Below are positions 20,579-34,600 of a DNA stretch of 64,000 nt, piece after piece. Numbering within the stretch: position 1 is the first letter of the stretch; every line of letters starts with the position of its first letter. The notes under the pieces are model-generated. The model was not told the DNA's origin. It saw only the letters and a list, made by a program, of their open reading frames with translations, and searched no databases. Origin of the DNA: Gyrodactylus bullatarudis (Eukaryota; Platyhelminthes; Monogenea; Gyrodactylidea; Gyrodactylidae); the NCBI GenBank assembly GCA_012064415.1, contig SSNU01000138.1, positions 62,001 to 126,000 on the forward strand, read 5' to 3'. Made by a program: the position numbers and the translations under genes.

Positions 20579-22542
20579 CTAAGAAAAAAGTTTATCTTAT
20601 TTTCAAGTCAAAATATCGAAAAACATGTGATACATTTTTCTTAGTTTTTTTCCCTATTAAAAGACACGCCTAATCCTTAACAACAGCAAAACAATTATGA
20701 ATAGGAAGAAAGGCAAAATGAAGAAGGAATCAACAAGACGATGCGTATAACCTTGGTTTAATGAAGAAAACATGAATGTAACAGAATTTCTGCATGCTTT
20801 ATTAACCCATGTTTGTTCATTAATGTTTTTATAAAAGAAATATAAGCTACACCACTACTTAAATATATTATCGAGTCATGAGTTGATTCCGTGATCAAAT
20901 TGTTATTACTAAATATTACAAATGTTACATATACTAAGCATAGTTACATTCACTAATTTAATTTTTCTCATTTTAAATGACACGTGGATCAAAAAAAATA
21001 AAGAACCCAAGCTTTTCGTAGTTCTTCTCTTTTCATCCTATTGGTTTCCATCTCGATTATCGAACCTTCTTAAAACTTCAAAGATCTATTTCTCAGTGTC
21101 ATAGTTGAAAAATGTTCTAAGAATTTAATTTGTAGATCTATATTTGCTCAAAATGACCTAACTGGAAAAAATATTCAGTATGACTTTAGAAATTTGTCTC
21201 TATATTGAAATCGGTGTGTGAAAGATGAATATTATTGCCGGTTTGACAGAAACTAATATTATCCATCTTCCATAATTATGAACTAAACCACTTTTTCTGG
21301 AATATTTCTGATGTTTTGGATCAAAATAGACAAAAAATAATGACGAATTTTTCTAAATTAGGCTAAATTAGAGAATTTCATCTGCAAGTTGTTCTTTTAA
21401 TCATCAATGCTAAAAAGTCACTAGTATCTTTGTCATTCAGTTAAATGACCGCAAAACAAGTAGACCCAAATGTTCTATTGGTTAACTAGTATTGTAAGGA
21501 ATGATAAAAAATACAGATCTTTTCACACGCTAGCAGAAATAAAAAAAGAGAATGAATTGATTTCAGGTATTGATTACATCGTCGTTGTGCGCAGTTATAG
21601 CCAACTATTATTATCACACTAGTTAAAAAGGATTCATAATTCAATAACTGAAAAGAAAACTTTTAAGGAATATCAAGTCAAGAGAACAGACAAAATGAGA
21701 TTTTTATCAAAACTCCTCAGTGAAGTCTTCCCAACAGGCGAGCAGGGGAAAGTAAAGTTGAACTCCGTCAACAGTAAAGGAATTTCATAGATTTCAATAA
21801 ATTCTACTTACATGGTTTCACTTTGGTTCATGTTCTCAGAAGTAGTAGTTCCAGCTTTCAATTTGACTTCCATGCTCTGTTCTGTTCTCTTTAGTCACCA
21901 AATCAATGTAAGATGCAGTTCATTTATTTATTTTGTCAGGCTCTACTTTTTAAAAATCCTTCAAAAGGGTGGAATTGTGAAAATGAAAGAAAAAACAGCC
22001 TCTCTTTCTTAAATGCCGTTTTTTTACTTTTTCTCTATTTAGGGGAAAATTATTTCTTTTCCATCATACATCCAAGCATAGTCCGTGCATAGATGGGAAT
22101 TGTTTATTGGCCAATCATAATTCATCCTGCTTTTCACCCTTCATCATTATTGTCGAAATTTTGTTTTACATATAAATGTTACAAATGGGGATACACTAAA
22201 GAATAGGGGCGGGGGGGAAAGAATGTTTATGTGAAAAAAAATACATATGAATACACAAACACTATTTTTTTCTGTACGTGTGAATAAATGGTCTCATATG
22301 GGGAGAACAAGCCCTTCTCTAAAGTTTTCCAAAAGTCTTTAAGGCATTGAACAGCTTGAATTGTTTTTCTTCACCACATGTGGTGTAGGAAATATCAGGG
22401 AATCCCCTCCTCCTGAGAACGAGGGAAATATCCACTAATTAAATGTCTATTATCTCTCCCCTGCGCAATTATTATTCTCTTGGCAAAATCAAAATATCCA
22501 AATGTATTTGATCAGGGGGTTCTACGTCCATCATCAGAACAA
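20579..22542. other. Upstream of the LIM1 exon, no gene seen
   Basis: Probably an intron of the LIM-homeobox gene, since the LIM1 exon begins with a splice acceptor. Holds the degenerate third copy of the 77-bp repeat at 21402-21475. No exon for the N-terminus was recognised. Confidence 0.4.
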
Positions 22543-23511
22543 AAGTCAATGAATGAAAACAGCTTTGTTTTATCAATGAAACTATAGTGTTGTAGGAATT
22601 TTCGAGATAACCATTGTCGAAATTTTGCCAAATTACTTAAATCACCCCTCGATATGAAAAAAACTAATCTTCAAGTATTTAAATATAATCCCAACAAATT
22701 TCGCTTTAAAATACCATGCTTCTGGAATAAGATAAACAAAATTGTGAAAATTTTTGAATTTAGAACGTTTTCTATTGTTTAATATTTAGTATTTTAACTT
22801 GAATTCACATTATTTCTTAACATGAAGTTGTAAAAATGACTTAAATCCTTTTAAAATTATTTTTTCAATAGCTCAAAACGAAATTTCTTTTATTTTTTTC
22901 TCTTATTTTTCATGAATATTACAATTTTGATAGGTCAAAAAACATTTTAAATTTAAAAATTTTCACAATTTTGTTTATCTTATTCCAGAATCGAAATTTG
23001 GTGGGATTATATTCAAATACTTGAAGATTGGTTTTTTTCATATCGATGGGTGATTTAAGTGATTTTGCAAAATTTATAAGTCTATATTTAGTTGACTTTG
23101 ATGAAATTTCATAAAACTTATGATGAACCGCCTGTAATTTTGTTTAATAAATAATCCTTGAGTCATTTCGACATCTTTCTGGCCAAGTCAACTAAATAGA
23201 TCTTCTTAAGATGGGGGTAGTGAAAATTTGTAAGAACCTAGATTCGCGTAAGTTTTTTTCCATCTAAGGTTCTATATAAGGAGAAAGTTCACCTTTAATC
23301 TTTGAATAGAAGTTTAACCGTTTAAAAAATTTATCTGACAATAAATCTGGTAGAGAGGGGAATTTTGAAATAAGAATTCTAATTCGAATAAGTTTAAAAG
23401 CGTTAATCCTTAGTTTAATGAAATTTCATCAAAGTCAACAATGGCTAACTCGAAAATTCCTACACTAGTTTTATTGATAAAACCGAGCTGTATTCATTCA
23501 TTGACTTTTTT
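22543..23511. mobile_element. Non-autonomous element with long terminal inverted repeats, interrupted by a second one
   Basis: The ends AAAGTCAATGAATGAA (left) and TTCATTCATTGACTTT (right) are inverted copies. Similarity continues inward: left 22548-22620 pairs with 23440-23508, and left 22646-22770 with 22935-23060. The right arm is broken at about 23076 by a roughly 360-bp insertion (to 23439) with its own inverted ends TTGACTTTGATGAAATTTCA. No coding capacity. A partial copy of the right arm is at 25490-25678. Confidence 0.65.
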
Positions 23512-25489
23512 TCCAAGTCTCATATTTAGGATGTCAACACAAGTTTACTAAGTGTAATTTCACAAGACGCATGAGAAAAATTGTCATGACTCGGACCTAG
23601 AATAGGATATTTAAGCTATAAAAAACCCTGATCTAAGACTCATTTCATTAGCCTAATTTGAAAACAAATTCAAAGAAGAATGAATCAAACAGCCTTCTGA
23701 TCTACTTTGTATTCAAAATAAAAATCCAACTAAAATAATATTGGTCAGTCTGAAAATTTGCTCAAAAAATTAATGAGAAAATTTACACAACTTCTCATGG
23801 TCTTTTGATTTCTCTCAACAGAACCTTGTCCCCAGATCGATTTTTCTTACAATTCTTAAGGTGTTTTAAAATTTTTAATAGTGGATCATTCGATCTCAAA
23901 ATTTTTGTATCTTAAACTTGATTCCTTATTTTTTTTCTTTAATTCTGCTGAAAAATGAATAGTTTCTTGGTTTCGGCATATGCGAAGACTATTTCCAGAA
24001 TAGCTTTATATAAAAAGGTTATTTTTTAAACAGATATCAATAAGCCAATATTCAATACAGTAAAAAATTTTTGAATTTGTGTTTTTAACGTTGTATAACA
24101 AGTTGTACAACTTGTGATTAGAGGTTTTATTTTAAACTTTGTTGATATTAGATTGAAATCTATGATTTTTACAATTTTATTTTAAATAAACGAGGATCTA
24201 CCATTGATAACCAAAATTTCACAAATTGAGCGCCGTTGCTCAAAAATCCTAATTTATTTTTAAATCCTCGCTCAATTTTCAACGAATTCTTATTATGTAA
24301 TCTCTAAAATCCTGAATATTTCGATCATTCAAAAGCTTTCAACATAAAATTACTAATCTCATCTTAAAGGCCATCATAGTAAAATTTGGTGTCTGTTTGG
24401 AGAAATAATGTTTCACCATACCCGGCATCACCTATTTGTTTCTTGACTAGCTTATAAATCAGATGCCTCGCTGAAACTTATCTCTAAAGTAAGCTGTGCG
24501 ACTTCTTCAAATCAGATTAGAGATAAAATATTAAAGCACTTATCCCTAGTCGACAAAACCAAAATTAAACCGATTGCCGGATCAATACTAGACGAAGAAT
24601 TCGAATTATTTGTCAAATGTTGATAAATATCGGGTTTTAATTGTATCAAATTTTCGAAACCGATGAATATTTTGAGCTCAAAGGTTGAAAACGGAAGAAA
24701 TTGGGGCATAAATTTGTTTCAGAGTTTTTTGTAAAAATAGTAAATTCTCATTTTCAGAAAAGAAATGGGCTTCTTCCTATTTCAGCTTCATGAATTTAGA
24801 CCATAATCCCAACGAATTTGACTTTTGATAGTATTTGAATATTGTATTTTGTTTTTATATTAGAACTATTTGGTTCAATAACCCATGGAAAGAATCATTT
24901 TTTACATTGATTCATGAGAGAATCCCTGCATTAAAGGACTAGAGCTAAGAGAGCACTTGAGAATCAAGTAAATCAAAATTGTACCTGAATTACAAATTTG
25001 TTATTTTTATCCTACAACGTTTGATGCACTTGGTAAATGAAATATCAACACAATTTCAGGTTTATTTCCATTCCAGTCTACGAATGAAGAATTGAATTTG
25101 AAAAAAAACGTTACATTTATGAAAACGGGATCAAACTCTTTTTTTTTCATTTGTTACAATGGCAAGGCAGAATTTTCATAGAGACATCACACTGAATAAG
25201 GAAATGTCAGCTTTTTGTAAAAATAGTAAGCAATTCCATATAAAAAGTCGGCAAGATTAATTTCAATTTCAGTTATACTTGAGATGATTGTGTCAATTAC
25301 TGTTTTGCCTTCAAATACGTAATGTAACTGGTTTTATGATTCTTTTAAACACGCTATAACTTTTTAGCGTAATAAATTTTTGTAAAGAAGCAATGGATAT
25401 GAAATTTGGTCATTTTCCCGCCAATTTTTTCAATTCACGGAACAAATTAAAATACTCTGAAGAAATCTAATTTAACGACCCAATTTTTT
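23512..25489. other. Gene-free stretch
   Basis: No protein family recognised in any frame; AT-rich. Confidence 0.4.
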
Positions 25490-25678
25490 CAAACGAAATT
25501 TCTCTTATTTTTCATGAATATTACAATTCTCAAAAAACATTTTAAATTTAAAAATTTTCACAATTTTGTTTATCTTATTCCAGAAGCGAAATTTGGTGGG
25601 ATTATATTCAAATACTTGAAGATTGGTTTTTTTCATATCGATGGGCGATTCAAGTAATTTGGCAAAATTTCGTCCAAG
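25490..25678. repeat. Partial copy of the 22543-23511 element
   Basis: Nearly identical to 22875-23075, including TTCACAATTTTGTTTATCTT and GGTGGGATTATATTCAAATA. The other parts of the element are missing. Confidence 0.75.
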
Positions 25679-28267
25679 TCTACTGAGTACTAAATTTTAT
25701 CAGAAAAGTACTCTCGGGAGTTGTTTGGAGAAAAAAATTTAATCCTCGTGTTGACTCTTGATGATAAATTTAAACTAAACTACTACCTAGTCGTTTTCAG
25801 GATTTATTCTTAAACTTTTATTATAAAATACATAAAATATGGGATAAAGTCATTCATCAGACACCTGTAGAGTACAAGAATAGTTGAATTTTATATTATT
25901 TCATTCACGTTCATTCGATTTTATCATAAAATATTTGAATTTATTGCTGTTATTATAATTATTTGGGAAGACATTTCTCATACAAAATATGAGTGTTGGT
26001 AATTGTTGTGGTGTTGTAAAAGAACACTATGATTTGTAATGTTAATATGTTGATTATACCCGTGAGCCAGATATTATTCTCAGTTATTAGTAGGCAGCAT
26101 ATTGAGAGAAAGACCCTTCGAACTCATTTTTAATATCAATCATTGTGTAATATGGGATTATGCAAATTGCTTCTATTACTTTATCAATAATAAATTTAAA
26201 AGTGATGAATTTATTAGAATGATTTAAAACAAAAAATATCAATTTAATCAAGACGGATAGAATTATTCTGAATCAGAATTTCTCAAGTTCTGATACTCTT
26301 GGTAATTTTGATTTAGATTTTGATGAAAAATACTTTGATCGGATTAAGTCCGCGAAAATCATTGGTGGGAATTTGAATCACCAAAATCTTTTTATGAACA
26401 ACCATGATCCGAATGAAATTTTTATGGCTTGATAAATTTGCATTTCGTATTCAAATTGAATTTGCTATCAGCTTATGTTTCAGACAAGCGATATTAAAAT
26501 TTCATCTATTTTATAATTCACGCTGAAAAAATATCAAAAATACTAAAGAGCCTTGGATAAAATAACCAATATAAATAAATTTTTTCTTGACTTTTCTCAT
26601 TTTCATATCGACTAGCTTTAGATAAGGGAGTTTATAAAACCTATTCTAGAATTCATCTAACATTCTCTAGCCTGTCAATAAAGTCAAATCTCAAACGACC
26701 AAACGTGATAGATGAAAATTATAACATCTTATGATAAAGCCCACTCATGCACCCTCGTCTCTGGCCATAAAATGTTTTCGAATCAACAATTCAATGTAAT
26801 TCAGAATAATCTTTTGGTCTTGTAATTGCCTCTTGAATCGTTATTATTGCATTTGTAATCTCCAAGACTATTATTTTATTTCCTTCAAGTGTTTTTGTAT
26901 GCATCTACACACGTGTTTTTACACTTTAGAATACTTTTCGTGTGTTATACATGCATCATTTTCAATAGGGATCATTAAAATGATAACAATTGTATAAATC
27001 TCTAGGAACAAACAGGGGTTTGGAATCAAAACAAAATCTAATTATTTTAATAGGTCTAGAAATAAAATATTCAAACAATCACCTTCTAATAAGAAATAGT
27101 GTACTTCTATTATCATAAAACTATCTCGGCCTAACTCTTTTGATATCATGGCTAAATGGTCACTTAAAATGCCAATTAAATTCTTACTGAATGAAGAAAA
27201 GGATTACGAAATCAAAATTCAATTTTCACAAGATGATGGGGAAATTCTCAAAATATGTTTCAGTATATTTGATTTCTTTGACTGATCGTGATACCAAAAT
27301 TCACATTTTGATCATTCTCTCCCTTTGGAATCAAAAAAAATTCTCAACACACAAAAAATTTGGCGCGAATTCGAGGTTTGAATAAGGCATCATTTTCACA
27401 GAAATTAATTTTTTTCTTAGCAGGGATTCCAAAAAATCCTGATTAAATTCGATTTCTTGATGAAAAAAATTGTGAATTCTGTAAAATCATAAGTTCCCAT
27501 CTTAATAAAATTCACTGGATTTTCCAAAGTGTGAAAATTGGTTTATTAGATTCAAAGATCGCTTAGTGGATGAAAAAAATGTAACTAGGAAGACATATCT
27601 AAAACCAGATTTTATTTATTTTTCTCAAAGAACACGTTGTCACATATTTTTCTCTTGTATAAGAAAGACCAGAATAAAAGTAACATGTGCCTTAACTTGG
27701 TTGTATACAAAGAGTAAAAAAGTGGGAAACACTTAAAAACATGTTGATTTATAGAGAAAAATTATAATAAAAACAACACAAAAAAAGGAATTTCAACCTT
27801 CCCCTGTAAGACATTTCTTATAGAAATGAAAAAAACGGCTCCGCTAAGATTATCACGATTCATATTAGGAGAATAGAAATGGTATTTGACTGGAAATGCA
27901 TTTAAGTTTTTATTCCAACTGAAAACACAACCTCCAAAATGGGTAATGTAGAAGTAAGAACATGGTAAATCCATCAACTTACATAAGATGGAAACAAAGA
28001 ACCTAGATGATCCTTATGACAGGCAAAGAATTCAAGATTATTTTCCAACAGGTTGTACATTGTAAAAGTCAAACATAATAAAAACATAAAAACTTGATAA
28101 AAATTGTAAAGAAAAGTGTTTTTTACTTGGTCATATTATCTGGAATGGATTTTTTCTGCGAAATAACTATGATAAAATTTACTTACTACTGAAACCTCAA
28201 CCATGAATTAGTTAGTTTTAACTAGAGCTGCTAAAATCGAGAAAACATTTTACTTGAAAATGGCATA
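25679..28267. other. Gene-free stretch with one family C repeat
   Basis: No gene recognised. The segment 27370-27520 is an inverted, diverged relative of 17700-17860 (shared CAAGAAATCGAATTTAATCAG on the minus strand). Confidence 0.4.
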
Positions 28268-28866
28268 TTTTAAAAGGGTTAATTCCAAAAATTACCCCAA
28301 TGAAAATTTCAACTCTTTACTTCGAATCAATTATTCTCATTTCAAAATTCCCCTCTTATTGAATGGTGTGAGTTGAATGATTCAAATTCTTTATGCAACC
28401 TAAATAAGTTTCCGAAAGATTCAAAGTGAACTTTCTCCTTATGTAGAACCTTTGATGGAAAAAACCTTACGCGAATCTAGGTTCTTACAAGTTTTTTCTA
28501 TCCTTAAAAAAGATTTATTTCTTGTTAACTTCACCAAACTCCAATTTCCTTGTAGTTTGCAAAGAATAATTAATATCCCTATTAACATCTGTATGTCGTG
28601 GCTAAAAAGTTAAAAGTTGTTTTAAAAAACATTAAACACTCTTTCTCTGTTCTCTTATTTGTACAATCTTTAATCTTTATAATTCTGTATATAAATAAAA
28701 ATGTTCGATTTCAAAAAAAAGTATGCCCCATATGAATACAAAATAATCTCCTTGAAAGCAGCTTACTCGGAGATTATCATGCTCCGTGAGGTCGAAAATC
28801 TGATGGAGTAGGAACTTGGAGGTTACAGATTTTTGGGGTGAATTTTGGAATTAACCCATTTTAAAA
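28268..28866. mobile_element. MITE with 33-bp terminal inverted repeats (599 bp)
   Basis: The left end TTTTAAAAGGGTTAATTCCA and the right end, read inverted, TTTTAAAATGGGTTAATTCC match closely over about 33 bp. A single copy of the same end occurs at about 60826-60845. The interior 28330-28510 is an inverted copy of 23200-23400. There is no coding capacity. The TTAA in the end would suit a piggyBac-type element but this is inference. Confidence 0.55.
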
Positions 28867-28901
28867 TTAAGTTCAAATTTATTTAAAAAGGGATTCGTTT
28901 T

Positions 28902-28979
28902 CATTTCATCGATGTTAAGAAGCCCTTATTCTCTTTGTCATTCAGAAAAATTACTGCAAAACAAGAGGGAGCAAATGTT
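28902..28979. repeat. Dispersed repeat, copy 2 (78 bp)
   Basis: Almost identical to 6214-6290 (CATTTCATCGATGTTAAGAA to GAGCAAATGT). Confidence 0.7.
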
Positions 28980-31900
28980 CCATAGATGAGCCTAGCATTT
29001 TAACAAAAAAATGGTTAGGCTCTAAATCTTTTTTGATCAGGTGTTTGAAAATGTCCTAAAACTTGAGGCCCTTTCAATTGAAGATCCTTCAAGAAATGTA
29101 CATTGTACATTCTAATATTGAATAATAAAGTATATTAAATCAGGATGATTACAGTGAATTCATTTTGATTTAAAGGAAACATTTCCCTATAAAAATGCCA
29201 ATCTTGAAATATCAATAAAATGAGATTTTTATTGGATAAATGAAACAAATAGTGAAAGTGTTATGGACACACAGGGTTTTTACCCTCTTCAATCATCTCT
29301 ATCCCTCTCTGTAGTTGGAAAACTAAAGGATAAATAACACGTCAAGTATATGAAAAGATGTTGTTGATACAGATGGGTTATGTATAACATTATGTATTGT
29401 ATTTTTTCGAATAAGATGGGTGAAACGCTTAGAATCGAATATTCTTCCAGTTTAGATATGTGAAAATTGGGAAAGAGAAACCGGCAGGTGGTTTGTTTCC
29501 AGGGCATCATTAAAAAATCAAAATAATACATACAAGAAAATTTAGTTTGCGTAATTTCTTACACTTTCTTCATGATACAATACCTATGCATTGGTTCTAT
29601 CCTAATCTATTCTAGGGTGGGGAAATGAATTTTTTTCAAGTATGTATTTCATTTGTATTTGATTGTATTTTTGTGCCAAAAGTAATTTGGATCCAGAAAA
29701 TTTATTACCTATTAGCTATTGAACTGTTCAAGACTTTTTTCTTAACCCTTCAAGTTACAGCGGTTATATGTGGGACAGCTAACTTGTTCAAGGCTTAATT
29801 CTATTTTAAAGAAACTGAATTTAGTTTAATTTTCTGAAAAGAAAAACTAATATTCTTTCGTTTTGTATTTTATTAATTCAGCTACAATAATTTTTTGACA
29901 AGTTATGATAATTTAATCCAAATTATTTTTTTCCATCACGCCGATTCCAAATCTGAATTGACATTTTTGGCTCTAAAATATGAGGCGATTGCATATATTA
30001 AGTCTACAGCTATTGTTTTACGTTAGAAAAATACTTCAGCAAATAGGTTTTCAAAAAAACGTACTAAAAATTTTCAAAAAATCCCCCTTCTTTAAGTAAG
30101 CTTTCTTTATGAATTGTGTGGCTTAATAAATTTCCTTTCTAATGAAAGCGGAAAACGATATTTCGAGTACCTTTCAGTTCAAATTATCGCTCGAGAAAGT
30201 GTCGTTTTCCACTGGTGGAAAAATGGGTTAAACAGGACTCTTTTTCGGAACATAATCTCCTAAACTAAGAATTGATTCTTGAATATTCTGAACATTTTCA
30301 TTGAATTTTCAAAATCAAGAAAATTTTTGTTATTTGAAACAATGAAGTTTATGCAAATTCTACCGATTGTGAAAGAAAAAATAATCTATCAAAGTTCTGA
30401 AGCTGTGAAAAGATACTTTTCTCCGTATTCTGTGAAAAGAAAACAATTCAACGTGACAAAAACGGTGGAGAGAAAACATTTCATTTAGTGCTGCTGTAAA
30501 TTTTTGAGAATGCTGAGGTAATATCAATCATATTCTTCTTTCTGTACAATGTAATTATGAAGAAGAAAATGAATAGTCATTTAAGTAGGAAACCTTTTCC
30601 CACGTCATTAATGACACGTTATGGTAAAAGGAAGACACTTGAAGAAATCTTTATCCAACTGTGATTGTGAAAATAAACAGGAAATTGTCGCAAAAGTTTA
30701 AATTGATGTTCTACGGAATTTTTACATCGGGTGGATGACAGTCTTTGGTGTGCTTCATATAACAGAAATATAACAACTGTTCTGCGATTTGAACATTTGT
30801 TTCAAGAAAATCTCAACTTGTTAAGAAAATTTGAAATCAACAGTGAGATTTGATAAGAACATTATTGTTTTTAATAAATAATGTAATTTTTCGAAAAACA
30901 ATTGAAAAGTAAGTACTTTATAAGTATTTTATATCTCAAGATCTACTTACAAGTAGACACTAGGTATTAAAATAAATTGGTTCAAATAAAACTCGGTCAG
31001 TTATAAGTTTAATTTACTTTCGGTTATTCATATATACGACTGCTCAAGATAGAGTATGGCATTAATGAGACCTTTAAAGCAGGAAAAACATGCAGCTTTA
31101 ACTTCAAATTTTTCAGTAAAAGTTCAAAATTTCGGTTAATCGTTAATAACCAATACGAAATTACTATGCAATAGTAGGGAAAAATTAAAAAATTCTTGAT
31201 GAAAAGTATTTTTTATTGCAAACAAAAATAAATAGAATGAATTTGTTCTTTTGTTCATACTGTCTATTCATCGTCAATGTGAACATTTTTCATGGCTTCT
31301 GATAAATTTACCAATTCTAAAAGAAAAAAATAAAGGGGTAAGATTTAATTGAGAAAATCTATTTTTGCAAAAGATACATTAATCCTTATAAAAGAATATG
31401 GTACACGAGTCGTACAACATAATTTTTTTATTTTCAAGTTTATGTTTTCATTTTATAAAAAAGAAGAGAACCAGAATATTTTAAATTTTATTCAGATATG
31501 CATGATTCCAAATAGAGGTGTCAAATATTAAAATTTGCGCCATTATTTTTCAATGAATTTCACTATGAGAAATGATAATTTTCAACACACCCTGAAAAAA
31601 TCCGGTCAATTTAGGAAAAAATTTTGAAAACTGCGATAACGGAGCATAAAGAATTTACAGCGTTAGATAGAAAAGTGTTCGGACAAAAAATTTGTTTTTC
31701 GCTAGTGCTTATTTTAGGGAGAAATTTAGATTCATCGAATTTTTCTGATTGGGTATCACCACTATGTATTCTTTGGAAATCCTGATATCATGACAAATCA
31801 GCTTCTAGTGTGAGAAAAAAGGCTCAAAGTTTCTTTGCAAAGCCTAAAAAACTTTTGGCTAGTTTGTTTGACTTTATACTCAGTTTTATCTATCCCTGCT

Positions 31901-32237
31901 GCATACGACGAATCAAGAGTAAAGACTAGGTCTTCTTTTCCCTTAATGATTACAACCATCTAAATTAGCAGTTCATATTTTTTAAATCCTCTATTAAATA
32001 GCTAGACGATATAGTTGAAATTTGTGATTTCAAAACCCAAACATGATGAAGATTTTCTGAAATCCACTTTTTCCAGTTTCTGAGTCAGGGTTAAATTTCC
32101 ATTTTTTGAGCTTAATATTTTTATATGTTAAAACGCAAAATTAGCTAAGCGTAGTCACCTCATTATCGTGTGGAGTCTAATTTCGATTTCACCACCGTTT
32201 TTACTGCTTGACAATTTTAATAAAATTTGACGTGGAC
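28980..32237. other. Gene-free stretch between repeats and NMD3
   Basis: No open frame with a recognisable product and no repeat that could be paired. It separates the LIM-homeobox region from the NMD3 gene. Confidence 0.4.
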
Positions 32238-34600
32238 TTAAAGACTATTCATATTTTTGTCACAAGAGTTGATATAGGATAAATATTTGGAATAACGAGC
32301 CAAAAATTCATTCAATAATTGAATGAAATTTGTAAAATAATATTTACGTCTAACAGCATACAATTTAATCATGCTGCTTTTCATTGAAATATAGTAAAAT
32401 ACAATACCGGTTTGTTCGAATGTCACCTCTAATTTTAATAAAGCTTCAAATGAAAAGTCTTTGAATTTTAATTGGTCAACAGATTCAAAAAGATCATATC
32501 GCTTACCTTGACCCTTACGAACCATGATTGTTTTAGCCATTTCAGTATCATTGCACAGATCGTGAATGAAATCTTCAAGATCTTCTTCTTCGTTATCTTG
32601 ATCAACATTCATTGCTTGTCGCTTATCACCAGTTTTACTTGAACGACACCTGCTATTCTTTTTATCTAAAATCAATGATCATTTATTTTATTTCATAAAA
32701 AAAAGTTGTATACCGAAAAGGAGAACTCAGTTAAAAAACTATTTTAATAAAGAGACTTTTTCATGCAAGGATTTAGAGTTTGCTGAAAAGATTTATTTTT
32801 GGTCTTGAATCTAAAATTTCAAATTTATCAATACATAAAAATATTTTAAATGTCATTTTCATTTAATTAAAACTTAATGGGTAATCTTTTCGAAACGTTG
32901 TAGTTTTAAAATTGAAGCTCTTGAAACCTCAATTTATTATGTGAAAAAAATTCAATTCGATCCAAACTTACTGTTAGTAGAGGAACTAGGTAAATCGATG
33001 GCAACTTCGTCCTCTTCCCCGATCTGTGTTTTGAGTCTCTGTAGTTCCCATGTCCTCTTTTGTTTAGCTTGCATTTTCTTGGTGGTCTTTTCCGAGTAGA
33101 CACTGGCCGTACTGTCTTCAACAATATTTGAAGATTTTTTCCTATTTGCCTTCCTAACAATGATTACGTCGGGGACATTCTTAACAGTCTCAAAGGTTTT
33201 ATTATTTATATTGCAGTTACGAAAATCAAAGCCTTGAACAACATCACCCTCTCGGAGAATATGACCAAGGTGGGTCCAAGTGAAAATCATGTCTGACAAC
33301 TCTTCGTTATTTGAGGAAATAAAGGAACGCTTCTTATCGGTCTGAATGTCTTCCTCTTCGAAAAGGGTACATTTTCCAAGTTGACTCTCTTTTGTAAGCC
33401 AAACTCCTACCAAGGCATGACGTCCAGATATTGGAGCATGGCCAGCTCCGTGGACTGTACTAGTGTATGACATCATTGAGGCTCGATCATCGAATTTTAG
33501 ACAGTTCTTTCTGTTAAATGAAATGATGTATCAAGTTATTTTATTTAGAATGGAAAAAGATAAAAACTTACTCATTTTTAGAGAAATCTTTTTCAATATC
33601 CATTACGATAAAATTTGAGAATAATTTCGGTGAGGCAACTGTTTCGAATGGGTTTTGGAAAAACTGAAAAGCCTCGAATTCTGCAACTATATATGAAGAG
33701 GAAGAATGATCAAAATTATGGTAAAGGGGAAAAGGGTATAAAATGCTTACGTTCACATGTTTGAGGATCGATAAGATGAATGCGCTGTGTAATCTTTTGC
33801 ACAATACAGAGTTGATTCAAGTTTCCATTTTTTTGAGCTAGAGATGGTGGCAAACAGACAATATCGTCCTTACAACATGGCACAACATCAACACAATATG
33901 TCCACTTATAATGAAATGTGTTATTTTGAAGATCATGAGAGCGGAGTTGTTGTGATTGCTGAGATCTACAGGGGATTCTTTTGACGAGAAAATCAACGAA
34001 GGCTACTGCAGTTGTTTGAGATGGGAAAAAGAAATCCATTCCAGTTTTCACTTGCTTGATATTATTACATGCGCTGTGTGCATTTGTCATTAATAGAATT
34101 TGTTCAAGATACAATAGGGTTTTTTTGTGATCTGCTTTCTGGCGAATTTGCACAACAGCATTCCAAAAGTCTTTAGCTGCAAATCTATGACATTCAGTAC
34201 ACTGTTGATTGTGTACAGTGAATTCAAGGGTCAAGTTTTGTTCGATGACACCATTATTTGATTCAATTTCTTTTCGAACTGTAAGCTCAACAAGAAGTTT
34301 TTTCGAATGTGGTTCAGTCCAGAGGAACTTTGCATTAGTTATTTTTATTCCTCTATTTAATCCTTTGACTCTCTTTAGACAAATAGCTAAAAGTTCAGGG
34401 GATTCTAAACGAACTTTGACCCATTTAGATGGAGGAAGAAGATATCTTTCACATTTAGGACAAAAAGTTATCACATTTTGTTTGCTAATCCCTGAAGTAA
34501 TATCGACCGCGGTCGAGAGACAAGCAATGCACATATTTGTGCTGTTTGGTTCTATGGCAACGCCGCATGTACAACATACCGTTCCAAAAGTTGAACTCAT
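32238..34600 (-). CDS. NMD3: 60S ribosomal export protein NMD3
   Basis: NMD3 is the adaptor that carries pre-60S ribosomal subunits out of the nucleus with CRM1. Exons 34600-33751, 33686-33572, 33510-32972 and 32665-32238 join in consistent phases (introns 64, 61 and 306 nt) and code up to about 643 residues. The N-terminus has the paired zinc-binding motifs CCTCG, CIAC and FCPKCERYL; next come LLAICLKRVKG, WTEPHSKKLLVELTV, CTECHRFAAKDFW and DFFFPSQTTA; exon 2 continues with VMDIEKDF and exon 3 with THLGHILREGDVVQGFDFRN and VPDVIIVRKA. Exon 4 has the acidic EEEDLEDFIHDL block, where the human export signal region lies. The ATG before SSTFGTVCC was chosen because an upstream in-frame ATG adds an unrelated leader. 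The 3' end is uncertain: a consensus donor at 32507 or a weaker one near 32412 could replace the last part of exon 4. The protein is longer than the human 503, partly through exon 3 insertions. Confidence 0.94.
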
